Assembly: GCA_024347015.1 (NCBI GenBank)
Contig: AP024890.1
Location: 496,001 to 560,000 of the forward strand
Source of the DNA: Vibrio pectenicida
GTDB lineage: Bacteria; Pseudomonadota; Gammaproteobacteria; Enterobacterales; Vibrionaceae
DNA: 64,000 bases
Direction: 5' to 3'
Shown: in pieces, positions 17,528-26,101 of the stretch
How positions within the stretch are numbered: the first letter of the stretch is position 1
Layout of the letters: the number at the start of each line of letters is the position of its first letter
Position numbers and translations under genes: made by a program
The notes under the pieces: model-generated
Database searches by the model: none
Told to the model about the DNA's origin: nothing
What the model saw: the letters and a program-made list of their open reading frames with translations, nothing else

Positions 17528-18451
17528 TTGAGTTTACCCATTGAGCAAAGCCAGTACCAAAAAGGGTTTGATGTATTTCTTGATGTCATGCGTAAAACAC
17601 GAAACAGCATTATAGCAAGTTCTACAATCCAACAGCTGATACAAAATATTAAACAGGGTTTGGCCAAAGACGGTCATTGGACGATAAATATGCGGCAAAA
17701 CTATATCTTTCTTAAAGAAAGGGTTCATCAAAACTTTTACGATGCTTATTCTTCAGATAAGCCAAAGGTGTTACAGCCACTCACGCAGCAGGAAAGTGAA
17801 AATGTATATCGTTTATTAATTGAGAAAAACCTGTCATCAGAAAAATTTCGAATTAATGTTCAAGGGTTTAATGAGAGTTCAATCGCTAACGTTAGGAAAA
17901 ATGATTTTATACGTTACGCCACATCAGCACGCTTCATCCCAGAAACTTTTTATACTGAACCTGAAGTTGATCCCTTGTTTACTTCTAGGTTGACGCTTAA
18001 CTTTTCAAAACAATACTTACCTCAAATCATCGCCGCTTTCTCAAAACTTTACTCTGGTGATGTTGCTGACGTAGTGAGACAGGCAAAAATTCTTGCACCT
18101 GAGAAATTTGGTTCGTTAACAGACCAAGCTGTAGTTTACCTAAATGGGGCTAATATCGATAATGCACAGCGAGTGGTCGCTTTTTTGGCACAACATGTTC
18201 CGGAGCAAGCGTGGATCGAGCATACTCCTCTTGGTATGGTGGCATTGGCTCAACATGATCAAGAAAAGCTCAAACTTGTGATAGATGGAAGTACTTTAGT
18301 TATGGTAGATAATGCGCTTTTCTCGTCCAAAAATAAGCTTGCTTTGACGTTTGCAGAAGATACGCAGCCGATGCGTTTACTAACGTTCCTCATTAAGCTT
18401 GATGCTTATTGTATCGATGGAGTAAGTAGGTTGAGTTATATTCTTAATTGA
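17528..18451 (+). CDS. Possible HopA1-like protein (type III effector family), 5' end frameshifted
   Basis: 307 residues if read from TTG 17528, but the frame is open back to 17420. Adding one A to the six-A run at 17424-17429 would join an ATG at 17421 to this frame and give MKKTIISTVFSSLFLTSYS, a plausible signal-type N-terminus. In the middle, RLTLNFSKQYLPQIIAAF, then QAKILAPEKFGSLTDQAVVYL and IEHTPLGMVALAQ follow the order of the HopA1 family (rlYlN...~Ki..p....R.D..VlYl...P). HopA1 is a Pseudomonas syringae effector recognised by plants, function unclear. Match is weak and the Sec-like start would argue against type III export. It lies 6 kb from the T3SS. Confidence 0.45.
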   Translation: MSLPIEQSQYQKGFDVFLDVMRKTRNSIIASSTIQQLIQNIKQGLAKDGHWTINMRQNYIFLKERVHQNFYDAYSSDKPKVLQPLTQQESENVYRLLIEKNLSSEKFRINVQGFNESSIANVRKNDFIRYATSARFIPETFYTEPEVDPLFTSRLTLNFSKQYLPQIIAAFSKLYSGDVADVVRQAKILAPEKFGSLTDQAVVYLNGANIDNAQRVVAFLAQHVPEQAWIEHTPLGMVALAQHDQEKLKLVIDGSTLVMVDNALFSSKNKLALTFAEDTQPMRLLTFLIKLDAYCIDGVSRLSYILN

Positions 18452-18568
18452 TATGTGTTGAATATATTTATTGATTCACAGAATGAGAGTTTAATCCTTA
18501 AGCATGATTGTAATTGGGCCACAAAACAGGCATTAAAGCGTTAATAAAATCAATGTAAGGGATTACAA

Positions 18569-19753
18569 ATGCCGCTTTCTTATGTGGATACTCAAAGGCT
18601 TAGGGATTTATATAAAGTGTGTACTGAAAGTCAGCATCAGATGCTTGGCTATCCAGTTGCTACCGATTACGATTATCGAGATCTATGGTCATTTTTTCAG
18701 TTTTCGATTAATAATATTGGTGACTGGGCTGAACCATCAAATTACCCGATGGACACCTTTGAGTTTGAGCAAGATGTAGTTGAATATTTTTGTAAGCTCT
18801 ATCACACCACACTTGATGAAGCATGGGGTTATGTAACGAACGGTGGTACAGAGGGCAATATGTATGGTTGTTATCTTGCCAGAGAAAAATTCCCATCAGG
18901 TATTGTCTATTTTTCCGATGATACTCATTATTCAGTGATGAAAATTGTTCGATTTCTAAATATTGAATATCAGATGGTGGCATCGAATGATATGGGAGAA
19001 ATGGATTATGACGATCTTGAATTTTCGCTCAGAGCAAATATAGGTAAATCACCGGTTATATTTGCGAACATAGGGACCACTATGCTGGGCGCCATTGATG
19101 ACTTGAAGCAAATTCAGCAGCGTTTGCAAAAGGTCGGCATTCCCCGTGAGCAATACTATATCCATGCCGATGCTGCTTGCCATGGTATGATCGTTCCATA
19201 TCTAGATAATCCGCCAAGATTCTCATTTAAGCATGGCATTGATTCTATATCTGTCTCAGGCCACAAGATGTTAGGGTCGCCTATCCCTTGTGGTATGGTC
19301 CTAGCGTTAACAAAGCATACGGACAAAGTCAGCCATCAAATTGAGTACATTGCTGCGCCAGATAAGACGTTAACAGGTTCTCGAAGCGGCTTAACACCTT
19401 TATTCTTGTGGAAGTTTATCCGAAGTAGTAGTGAACAGGAAAAAAAGCAGCGTGTGTATGACTGTTTGGAGCTTGCAGAGCAAGTAGTTATAACATTGAA
19501 TAAAAACGGTATTTCTGCCTGGCGTCATGCAAACTCTCCGATAGTCGTGTTTCCGAAGCCCTCGGAGGCGTTGTGGCGTAAATATCATTTAGCGGTTTCC
19601 AACAATATTGCGCACATTATTATTGCTGGGCAAACCACCGTTGATCCTACTCAGCTGTACCAAGTTTTAGATGAATTGATCGCAGAAAATCAAAGCGAGA
19701 TGCAAGAAGAGGGGAACGATGAAAGATTAAAAATCAATGAGTTAGCAGTATAG
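18569..19753 (+). CDS. hdc: Pyridoxal-phosphate histidine decarboxylase
   Basis: 394 residues of group II PLP decarboxylase type. Key points: TNGGTEGNMYGCYLARE (cofactor phosphate region), the HADAACHG block with the Asp that binds the pyridine nitrogen, and SGHKMLGSPIPCG with the Schiff-base Lys near position 233. Length and these motifs are those of the bacterial PLP histidine decarboxylases of Morganella, Photobacterium and Vibrio (AngH in V. anguillarum). It converts histidine to histamine and CO2. No histidine/histamine antiporter, histidyl-tRNA synthetase or siderophore gene is adjacent, unlike most hdc clusters, so the fate of histamine is unclear. AAGGGA precedes the ATG; a strong terminator follows. 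Confidence 0.9.
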   Translation: MPLSYVDTQRLRDLYKVCTESQHQMLGYPVATDYDYRDLWSFFQFSINNIGDWAEPSNYPMDTFEFEQDVVEYFCKLYHTTLDEAWGYVTNGGTEGNMYGCYLAREKFPSGIVYFSDDTHYSVMKIVRFLNIEYQMVASNDMGEMDYDDLEFSLRANIGKSPVIFANIGTTMLGAIDDLKQIQQRLQKVGIPREQYYIHADAACHGMIVPYLDNPPRFSFKHGIDSISVSGHKMLGSPIPCGMVLALTKHTDKVSHQIEYIAAPDKTLTGSRSGLTPLFLWKFIRSSSEQEKKQRVYDCLELAEQVVITLNKNGISAWRHANSPIVVFPKPSEALWRKYHLAVSNNIAHIIIAGQTTVDPTQLYQVLDELIAENQSEMQEEGNDERLKINELAV

Positions 19754-19777
19754 TATTAGGTATGGTTGATTCAGCAG

Positions 19778-19810
19778 AAAAACTTACTCCCAAGAGTAAG
19801 TTTTTCTTTT
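19778..19810. terminator. Bidirectional terminator after hdc, overlapping the end of the minus-strand gene
   Basis: A 12-bp perfect stem, AAAAACTTACTC with GAGTAAGTTTTT, loop CCAA, then TCTTTT. It begins 25 bases after the hdc stop, and its arms include the last codons of the convergent gene ending at 19784. Confidence 0.85.
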
Positions 19811-20467
19811 ATTCGGTTTGCGTTTTTTTGCAACTTGAGTTGCGCAGAGATAATCTTCACGAAAATCGGGATGCTCTTTTATGGCGTGTGGTACAAACAA
19901 ACGAATTTTAGTTCCAGCAATTACAGTTGTACTTTTACCCATCACTGCGATATCACCTCTGTGCAATTTGACTCCTTTTTTTGTCTTAACTGACTTCGGA
20001 TTAGTCGAAAGCACTATCGGGTATCCATATAATGTGAGATCTTGATTATTAATAGTCACCGTTTCTTTAAATGTGACCTCTACATATTGTTCTTCTGAGC
20101 GAATGATACTTTCCAATTCACGTACTTTATTTTCTACAGACGCTGAAAAAACCCACTGACCGAGAATGGGTTCCCATTTCCCACCTAACTTAAGGCATTT
20201 CTTATAGATGAATTGATTCTTTCGTCCACTACTTAATGTGCATATATCGATATTGCTTTGCTCACCTAAGGGTAAAGTAAGCTTAAAAATGGCCTCGTTT
20301 GAATAGTATTTATATTTATTGGAGACTTCTTCGACATGAAGCGAGGCCTCTCCAATTGGTAGATCACGGCTGTAGTCATCGATAATGATTTTACAATGAG
20401 ACTTACCAATCGAGGCGAGAAAAAAATCTCTATCTTTCTTTAAAATATTAAACGTTCTCATTATCAC
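19784..20467 (-). CDS. Unknown protein, third gene of a replication-like operon
   Basis: 227 residues that I do not recognise. It has mixed alpha/beta character with CLKLGGKWEPILGQWVFSA near the middle, a possible small fold resembling a 'ggrWd...~W~f' helicase-associated motif, and a lysine/arginine-rich tail (KKRKPNKRKTYSW) suited to nucleic acid binding. Its start overlaps the end of the previous gene by 20 bases, so it is the last gene of a three-gene minus-strand operon. Together with its neighbours a role in DNA replication or partition is a guess. No membrane segment or signal peptide. Confidence 0.65.
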   Translation of the reverse strand: MIMRTFNILKKDRDFFLASIGKSHCKIIIDDYSRDLPIGEASLHVEEVSNKYKYYSNEAIFKLTLPLGEQSNIDICTLSSGRKNQFIYKKCLKLGGKWEPILGQWVFSASVENKVRELESIIRSEEQYVEVTFKETVTINNQDLTLYGYPIVLSTNPKSVKTKKGVKLHRGDIAVMGKSTTVIAGTKIRLFVPHAIKEHPDFREDYLCATQVAKKRKPNKRKTYSWE

Positions 20468-21371
20468 CGTTAGTCTCGCGTAGAATTTGCTCCATTAAAG
20501 CTTGCTGTTCATTATCAATTTTCTCTTTGTTAACATCTTGGCTTGGTTGAGCTGAGTTTTGCCATAAAGGTTGAGGCTCTTGAGAAATTGGGCGGTGATC
20601 ATGGCGAAGCTTGTCGATTCGTGAAAGAAGGTGACCGACGTTTCCATTTGGCCGAATGCCTTGCTCTATTCGTCGCTGCACCTCAAGATCGATTTGAGTC
20701 GGTTCTATTTTGAGGACATTTTGTTCAACGTCTTTTTCTTTTTGGTTCAAGCTCAGATCAAGGTTATTTTGTACTTCCTGATAGGCGCTGATATATAACA
20801 GCTTGAATTCTTCAGAAAGGTTCTTCTCGGATAGGGACTTGAGGTAGCTGGTTTTACGATTAAAAATATACTTTTCCACTCGAGTAGTCGGTTCTTTTTT
20901 GATCAATATTCTATGGCGAGCTTCCAGGACTTCAGTATTGAGTGGTAAGTCTTTTAGCATTGAAAGTAAGGCAAGTGCAGGCGGCCATTCTTTACCAGCG
21001 AGTAAGCGTTCACGTAGATGATAAACGATCCTTTCTACGTCCTCGACAGACAATTGAGCAGCAAATGCTGCAAATTCGTCATCAGGCTCTGAACCATACA
21101 TATGCGTGAATTGAGTTGAAAAGTTTTCCTGCATTTTGCCGAAAAAAGCGATGATATGCTTGCGTTGCTCAACTGAGTATGGGCGTAAGACATCTTTTAG
21201 ATTCTGATTGAATTCGCCACTTATTTGCTTTGATGCAGGAGGTGTCGTTACAGACGTAGCTGTCGTTACGTTTGTGGTATCTTCTTTTTTAGTGTTTGGC
21301 TTAGTGACGCGAAAGGATTTATCTTGCCCTTTTTCCTGCCAATTAGAGGCGATTTCGTTGATGTTTTTCAT
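20448..21371 (-). CDS. Possible replication protein P-like helicase-loader component
   Basis: 307 residues. The N-terminal 65 residues are low-complexity and Thr-rich. The centre (about 95-150) reads DDEFAAFAAQLSVEDVERIV, then RERLLAGKEWPPALALLSML, which resembles the 'G..WPPs..eF..~c' block of lambda P-type and other phage replication proteins. The C-terminal half is helical and charged with GIRPNGNVGHLLSRIDKL near residue 240. Placed second in the operon, seven bases after the preceding stop. Vibrio chromosomes use DciA as helicase loader, so a P/DnaT-like protein in a stable-looking locus would be unusual. The assignment is tentative. Confidence 0.5.
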   Translation of the reverse strand: MKNINEIASNWQEKGQDKSFRVTKPNTKKEDTTNVTTATSVTTPPASKQISGEFNQNLKDVLRPYSVEQRKHIIAFFGKMQENFSTQFTHMYGSEPDDEFAAFAAQLSVEDVERIVYHLRERLLAGKEWPPALALLSMLKDLPLNTEVLEARHRILIKKEPTTRVEKYIFNRKTSYLKSLSEKNLSEEFKLLYISAYQEVQNNLDLSLNQKEKDVEQNVLKIEPTQIDLEVQRRIEQGIRPNGNVGHLLSRIDKLRHDHRPISQEPQPLWQNSAQPSQDVNKEKIDNEQQALMEQILRETNGDNENV

Positions 21372-21378
21372 TACTTAC

Positions 21379-22053
21379 CTAATCGTCAAAATCAAAGTTG
21401 AAGTTCGCCATCTTTTTCTTGAAGGCCTGATTGGGTGACATTTTGCTAGTATTTTGTTTGTTTTTGAACCCTTTATTTTGTCCATAGCTTTTTTCTGAAT
21501 GTAAATGAGCATGAAGGCGGCTATTAATGTCATCTTGGCTCATCAAGGGCTGTCCAAGATCCTTCACTTTTTCAACAAAACTTGCCCAAACATTGGTTTG
21601 GCTAGCGAACCCAGACCTAAACATAATCACCTCAGCCCAAGACTCTATGATATTTGGAGAAAGTTCTATTATATTGATGGTTTTTCCTGTGGATTCTGAC
21701 TTTTGTAGCGGTTTAACTTGGGTTTTATGAAACTGAGGGACTTTTGCAATAGGCTCAGATGTCGCATAGACAGGGAGCGAATGTTGATTACCAACATTGA
21801 TTTTGCACTTGATACTTCCTTGTTTACGAGTCTGTGTTTTGTTCAGTGATATAATGGCTTGCTCAATAGCGAGTTTTCCTAGTATATGATCAATGTTTGA
21901 CTCAGAGCCATTAGTCATGGCTTGCAGTTCAGCCATGGTAGTGATGACGGCACCGCTACGATCAGACAGCTCTGCTAAGGCGAGCAGAACAAGTTTTTCT
22001 TCCATGGTCACGCAGGAATGAGACCAAGCTCGTTCAATAAACTTTGAAGACAT
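21379..22053 (-). CDS. Winged-helix DNA-binding protein, first gene of the replication-like operon
   Basis: 224 residues from the ATG at 22053; an upstream ATG at 22119 would add a hydrophobic leader that does not fit. Residues 1-75 (FIERAWSHSCVTMEEKLVLL, then MAELQAMTNGSESNIDHILGKL) look like the N-terminal winged helix of phage O-type/DnaD-like initiation proteins. A second conserved-looking block (ESWAEVIMFRSGFASQTNVW) lies around 140-160 and resembles the DnaT-type 'W...~~f...~~~' segment, then a basic tail ends in NFDFDD, an acidic tip like that of SSB that could recruit replication partners. First gene of the operon. Inference, not proof. Confidence 0.55.
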   Translation of the reverse strand: MSSKFIERAWSHSCVTMEEKLVLLALAELSDRSGAVITTMAELQAMTNGSESNIDHILGKLAIEQAIISLNKTQTRKQGSIKCKINVGNQHSLPVYATSEPIAKVPQFHKTQVKPLQKSESTGKTINIIELSPNIIESWAEVIMFRSGFASQTNVWASFVEKVKDLGQPLMSQDDINSRLHAHLHSEKSYGQNKGFKNKQNTSKMSPNQAFKKKMANFNFDFDD

Positions 22054-22329
22054 ATGCAGAATCCAGATACAACAGACTAATAACCAAATTATACGATTTG
22101 CACGAGCGAACACCAACATTTGATCGCTATCTTAATGGTTATTTTGAGCTCAACTTGAGTGTTTAAGCAAATTGTACCCATATAGTGTGCCTATAGGCAT
22201 ATGGGGAACTGCTCAAAGTATATTGATAATTAGACATTCAAATATTTTGAACGAGTGAATCGATGATTTGTGATTTAGTTTCCGCTTTTAAGCAATAGAC
22301 TGTAGCTATTACAACTGAGGAGCTTTGCT

Positions 22330-23178
22330 ATGAATTATCGAAGAGAGATTGTTCAAATTATCCGTTCTCGGCTGACTTCTGATGGTGACGGGGTGAAAAT
22401 TAGTCGTGTAGCTGGATTTAATCAACCAAATTTTTCTCCATTTTTAATGTTAGATGAGCTTAAATCTGATAGCAGAGATGACTATATTGGAGGTTTTCCA
22501 CCACATCCTCACCGGGGTATAGAAACTCTAACTTACATGCTAAAAGGCCACTTTCAGCATAAAGATCATATGGGCAATATTGGCGAATTACGCTCAGGTG
22601 GTGCCCAGTGGATGGCATCTGGTAAAGGTGTGATCCACAGTGAAATGCCGATTATGGAAGACGGTGATCTGCATGGTTTTCAAATTTGGATCAATCAACC
22701 TGCATTAGACAAAGTAAAACCAGCTCAGTACAGGGACTTTCAATCTGAAACCATTACCGAATATACAGACAGTGATTTAGGGCTTGTTCGTGTTTTGGCT
22801 GGTAATATGTCTATCGGTGAACATGTACTAAGTGGTCCACTTAACCAGACTGGGGTTCCTTTATCTGTATCTGACTGGCAAGCAGAAGCTAAGCAAAGTT
22901 TGAAAGTGACAACAACAGCCACATCTAACCTTATTTTATATGTTTATAAGGGGCAGGTTGATGTTCATTACCAAACATTAAGGCAAGGTGAACTCGCGGT
23001 ATTATCTCAAGGAGACTACATCGAAGTAACGGCTCAAGTGGTTAGTGGCGTAATGGTACTCCAAGGTGAACCGATTGATGAACCTGTTGTACACCATGGG
23101 CCTTTTGTTATGAATTCAATGCAAGAAATTGAACAAGCAATTTCAGATTATAATAATGGAGAGTTTGAAAAATATTGA
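22330..23178 (+). CDS. Pirin family protein (bicupin)
   Basis: 282 residues. The N-terminal cupin holds the metal-binding pattern FPPHPHRGIETLTYML with two His, later KDHMGN (His) and GVIHSEMP; the second cupin (about 180-255) lacks metal ligands, as usual. Bacterial pirins (YhaK, YhhW) bind Fe or other metal; some have quercetinase activity, others modulate pyruvate dehydrogenase or stress responses. The E. coli YhhW-like 'PFLMLDEL' start is present (FSPFLMLDELKSD). Ribosome-binding site GAGGAGC lies about 8 bases upstream. It is a single gene convergent with a solute-binding protein gene. Confidence 0.9.
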   Translation: MNYRREIVQIIRSRLTSDGDGVKISRVAGFNQPNFSPFLMLDELKSDSRDDYIGGFPPHPHRGIETLTYMLKGHFQHKDHMGNIGELRSGGAQWMASGKGVIHSEMPIMEDGDLHGFQIWINQPALDKVKPAQYRDFQSETITEYTDSDLGLVRVLAGNMSIGEHVLSGPLNQTGVPLSVSDWQAEAKQSLKVTTTATSNLILYVYKGQVDVHYQTLRQGELAVLSQGDYIEVTAQVVSGVMVLQGEPIDEPVVHHGPFVMNSMQEIEQAISDYNNGEFEKY

Positions 23179-23265
23179 GCTATCTAGCTAAGGCTATAGG
23201 TTTTTTCTTATGTCTTCGATTTTTTCAAAATATCAATCAACAATATTGGTTAATCAGCGATGGTA

Positions 23266-23997
23266 TTACGGTTTTTCCAACTGCTTGGCGTTTGCTAGTG
23301 CTTTACGCGATGCGACAAAACGCTTTGCTGAGTTCTCAAGTCGCTCAAGTAGATGAGTTTGAGAGGAATGAATATAATGATAAACATTCTCTTTGGATAC
23401 AATAGGGCTGGATATCTTGATATTAGGGTAAGTATCTTTAATTAATTGATAGCTCGGTATTGGTGCGAGCCAAAGATCAGCCCGGCCCTTAGTTAACATC
23501 AGCGCGGCTTGCTCCTCCGAATAGATCAAGTGTAGTTTTTTATAATGCTTTAAAGCTTCAACATAACGTGCACCATGCAGTGCGATAACAGTTTCATTTT
23601 TAGCCTCATCTAAATTATTGATGAATCGGTCGCCTCTTGAAAGGAAATAGACATCAAATGACCCTAAAGGTACATCGACTTTGATGATATTGTCTTCTTT
23701 TTCGAGGCCATCTATTCTTAAACCCAGCGCATCATATTGTCCTGAAATCACAGATTGAATGGCACGCTCGTTTGGCAAATAAATGAATTCTACGTCGATC
23801 TTAGCACCTGCGTATATTTGTGAAAGGTACGCCTCGACATTATTTCGGTTACTGGGTACTTTTGCTATGCTTTTATGCCCTTCCCCTATTGCAACTCTAA
23901 CAACATCTTCATTTCCATTAGCAATACAGGTCCACACCATAGACACAGTAAATAAAATTATCTTGAATAAGATTGGAGTCAAGCTATCCGTTTTCAT
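23266..23997 (-). CDS. Orphan periplasmic solute-binding protein (SBP family 3)
   Basis: 243 residues with an N-terminal signal segment (about 10-28). The pattern VRVAIGEGHKSIAK, NERAIQSVISGQYDALGLRI and GARYVEALKHYKKLHLI follows the polar-amino-acid-binding (HisJ-like) fold, and RADLWLAPIPSYQLIK is the hinge-side block. No permease or ATPase gene is next to it, as is common for the many stand-alone Vibrio members of this family, some of which act as sensors or surface proteins. Ligand unknown. Confidence 0.75.
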   Translation of the reverse strand: MKTDSLTPILFKIILFTVSMVWTCIANGNEDVVRVAIGEGHKSIAKVPSNRNNVEAYLSQIYAGAKIDVEFIYLPNERAIQSVISGQYDALGLRIDGLEKEDNIIKVDVPLGSFDVYFLSRGDRFINNLDEAKNETVIALHGARYVEALKHYKKLHLIYSEEQAALMLTKGRADLWLAPIPSYQLIKDTYPNIKISSPIVSKENVYHYIHSSQTHLLERLENSAKRFVASRKALANAKQLEKP

Positions 23998-24280
23998 CAG
24001 TCAAACCTCGAATTAGTGATGGCGTGGCGTTTATGCCATTAAGAAAGAGTAACTCGTTATAGTTTAGTTGTTATTTTGCGGGCTATTTAATCAAATTCAC
24101 AAGTTTTCAGGGTTGTTTCAACTTATATCAGGACTGAATTCCTAGTTGAATGTTAGTTTTAAGTATTTGAATATTAATGTTATTCGTCGGTATTTATTAT
24201 TTCACAATGATTCATTAGCGCTGTGGCTTACGAATAACTAGGATAAGCGCAAAGTTTAATCTTCACCCGTTATGAGCTGA

Positions 24281-24544
24281 TTGAGAGGAATTACAATGCC
24301 GGACCTAATGATTGAGCAGATTCAACCTTCTGTACTGGAAGAAACCTTCAATAATGTTGGCGAGGGTTTTCAAGAGATATTGGATAATCTTGATCAAATC
24401 AACGCTAGTCAAGAAGCAATGACAGTTCAGGATACTTTTGCATTACAGCAGTCTGTATTTCATTACAGTCTTTTCCAAGAGACGGTAACAAAGATTGCCT
24501 CTAAATCGGCAAATGCCATCAATGAAGTGATGAAGGCTCAATGA
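24281..24544 (+). CDS. sctI: T3SS inner rod protein SctI
   Basis: 87 residues, soluble and helical. The C-terminal half, TFALQQSVFHYSLFQETVTK followed by IASKSANAINEVMKAQ, has the pattern of YscI/PrgJ/EscI (l.~Q~~~~~y~~~~el~~ki~~k~~~~i~~l~~~q). The protein forms the short periplasmic rod that links export apparatus and needle. AGAGGAA is the ribosome-binding site. The stop overlaps the sctJ start (ATGA), the usual sctI-sctJ arrangement. The gene is the first of the secretion island; 283 bases upstream are gene-free and should contain its promoter, which I cannot pinpoint. Confidence 0.8.
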   Translation: MRGITMPDLMIEQIQPSVLEETFNNVGEGFQEILDNLDQINASQEAMTVQDTFALQQSVFHYSLFQETVTKIASKSANAINEVMKAQ

Positions 24545-25089
24545 TGAAAAAATTTTGGTTTTTATTATTACTCGCTCTCACTGGTTGTGGCGAACAAGGA
24601 TCGATTCAAATAGCCAGTTTTGAATCGGCTGATGTTGCAAACAAGGTTATTGTGTTATTGGCTCAGCATCAAGTGCCAGCCAGTCTCTCGTCTGAAAAAG
24701 AGAATTTTGAGATTTATGTTGATAAACCTGACGAGGCGAAAGCTCGCGAGTTATTGACGGAGTTTAATTTTTATTTTCAACGTGAAGACCTTAACGACTT
24801 ACTTGAGTCCAAATTTGCTAGTTTGAGCAAACTAGAAATGGTGAAAAGTAATTTACTTGAAAGTCGTGAGATCTACAACAAATTGAGTGTTATCCCTAAT
24901 GTCCTTCGCGCTAGTGTCGTAGTTACAGGTGAAAAGAGTAAACGTATTTCAGTCTTGATTATGAGTTTAAACGAGTTTGAGGGTACTAAAAAAAGTAATA
25001 TCGAGCGATTTCTGAAAGGATTGATCGCTGAATCTGACACATTAACAGTAAGCTACTTTGTTCAATTGGCTGGCAATGAAAACGTATAA
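24541..25089 (+). CDS. sctJ: T3SS inner-membrane ring lipoprotein SctJ
   Basis: 182 residues: lipobox LTGC (about residues 14-17), then the two small ring-building domains of the YscJ/PrgK/EscJ family (ADVANKVIVLLAQHQVPASL with Cys-less linker, and RASVVVTGEKSKRISVLIM). The length is close to EscJ (190) and lacks the C-terminal transmembrane anchor seen in PrgK and YscJ. It forms the 24-mer periplasmic ring with SctD. It overlaps sctI at its start and the next gene at its end. Confidence 0.88.
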   Translation: MMKKFWFLLLLALTGCGEQGSIQIASFESADVANKVIVLLAQHQVPASLSSEKENFEIYVDKPDEAKARELLTEFNFYFQREDLNDLLESKFASLSKLEMVKSNLLESREIYNKLSVIPNVLRASVVVTGEKSKRISVLIMSLNEFEGTKKSNIERFLKGLIAESDTLTVSYFVQLAGNENV

Positions 25090-25558
25090 AAAGCGTCATC
25101 AAAAGTTACTCCATCACTGCTTGACTCAGCGCCAGTTGAGTCAAGACTCATTTTTGGTGTTGACTTCTCTTAGCGATGAAGAAGTGTATTTATGGCTGTC
25201 GAGTAACGTAGGACAAGTCAGACAAATAGTGATGACTTTAGGCTATTTGGTAGAGTACCAGCTTCATCGAAGTACAAGAAATAGCAAGGCTTTATTGGAT
25301 ATCAGAAGTATTTTGGAGCAAAGGATGTGCCTTTGGTCCGATGCAGCAGGTATTCAAAGCGTCCCACAAAATATGAATAGCTTACAACTCGGGCTTTTGA
25401 TGCTGGCACATTATAACAAAAGGCTCGCAATATTGTGGTCGATTCGTTTAGGTATAGATATACCATCTAAGCCTCTTAGTACTAGTAGTCCATATCGATT
25501 ATCAAATGTGGTTCATCAAGTATTAGTACCAATTCTCGTCCAGTCTGATGCGATTTAA
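25076..25558 (+). CDS. sctK: Probable sorting-platform protein SctK
   Basis: 160 residues from ATG 25076, which overlaps the end of sctJ; a GTG/ATG six codons earlier is possible. It is a soluble helical protein with LSDEEVYLWLSSNVGQVRQI near the start and RLAILWSIRLGI near the end. I infer SctK (OrgA/MxiK/YscK) from position directly after sctJ, the size and helical content; the family diverges too much for a motif. SctK links the MS-ring protein SctD to the SctQ-SctL-SctN platform in the cytoplasm. Confidence 0.5.
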   Translation: MKTYKKRHQKLLHHCLTQRQLSQDSFLVLTSLSDEEVYLWLSSNVGQVRQIVMTLGYLVEYQLHRSTRNSKALLDIRSILEQRMCLWSDAAGIQSVPQNMNSLQLGLLMLAHYNKRLAILWSIRLGIDIPSKPLSTSSPYRLSNVVHQVLVPILVQSDAI

Positions 25559-25583
25559 TTGAAATTATTTAAGGTGAAATAAG

Positions 25584-26072
25584 ATGAAAAACCAAGCGAT
25601 TAATTTTGGTAAGCCAGGAGATGACTTCTTTTCTTTACTTGATGGTGATGAAATATTAAAGGAGATCGCGAAACAGCGTGATTCCAACAAAATCACAACA
25701 ACTCACTTAAAATCCATATTTGAACTCGGTGTTGAGTTTTATAATAAGTTTCAGTTTAAAGAAGCTGAAATCGTGTTTGTAGCCTATTCATCCTTAAATC
25801 CGTACGATCATCGAGGTCCTGGTTGTCTAGCTGCAATATATCTAGAAAAAGGTCAGTTTAAGCAAGCCTTGGATATACTGAACATTCTGAAAACGTACCC
25901 GACTAATGATCTCAACGAAACCATGCTCAATATTTCGCTGTGTCATTACAAATTAAATGACCATATGCAGGCAGCAGTTCATTGGCTGATTGTTAAGCCT
26001 GAAAGTTTAAGTGAATTTTATACCAAGCGTTACGAATTTTTAAAGCAGCAACTATCACCTCATTTATCTTAA
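25584..26072 (+). CDS. T3SS class II (TPR) chaperone for the translocators
   Basis: 162 residues with three tetratricopeptide-like units: LFELGVEFYNKFQFKEAEIV-type block (about 45-70), NPYDHRGPGCLAAIYLEKGQFKQAL (about 70-100), and LNISLCHYKLNDHMQAAVHW (about 110-130). This is the SycD/LcrH/SicA/CesD layout; those proteins hold the hydrophobic translocators SctE and SctB before secretion. Its place two genes upstream of the sctE-like gene agrees. AAGGTGAAATAAG precedes the ATG. Confidence 0.85.
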   Translation: MKNQAINFGKPGDDFFSLLDGDEILKEIAKQRDSNKITTTHLKSIFELGVEFYNKFQFKEAEIVFVAYSSLNPYDHRGPGCLAAIYLEKGQFKQALDILNILKTYPTNDLNETMLNISLCHYKLNDHMQAAVHWLIVKPESLSEFYTKRYEFLKQQLSPHLS

Positions 26073-26101
26073 GTGATGAATGAATTAGGGAGTATAAATA
26101 G

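Noticed and set aside
23175..23405. 76-codon plus-strand open frame after pirin
   Set aside because: Overlaps the pirin end and the convergent solute-binding gene antisense; no support for expression.
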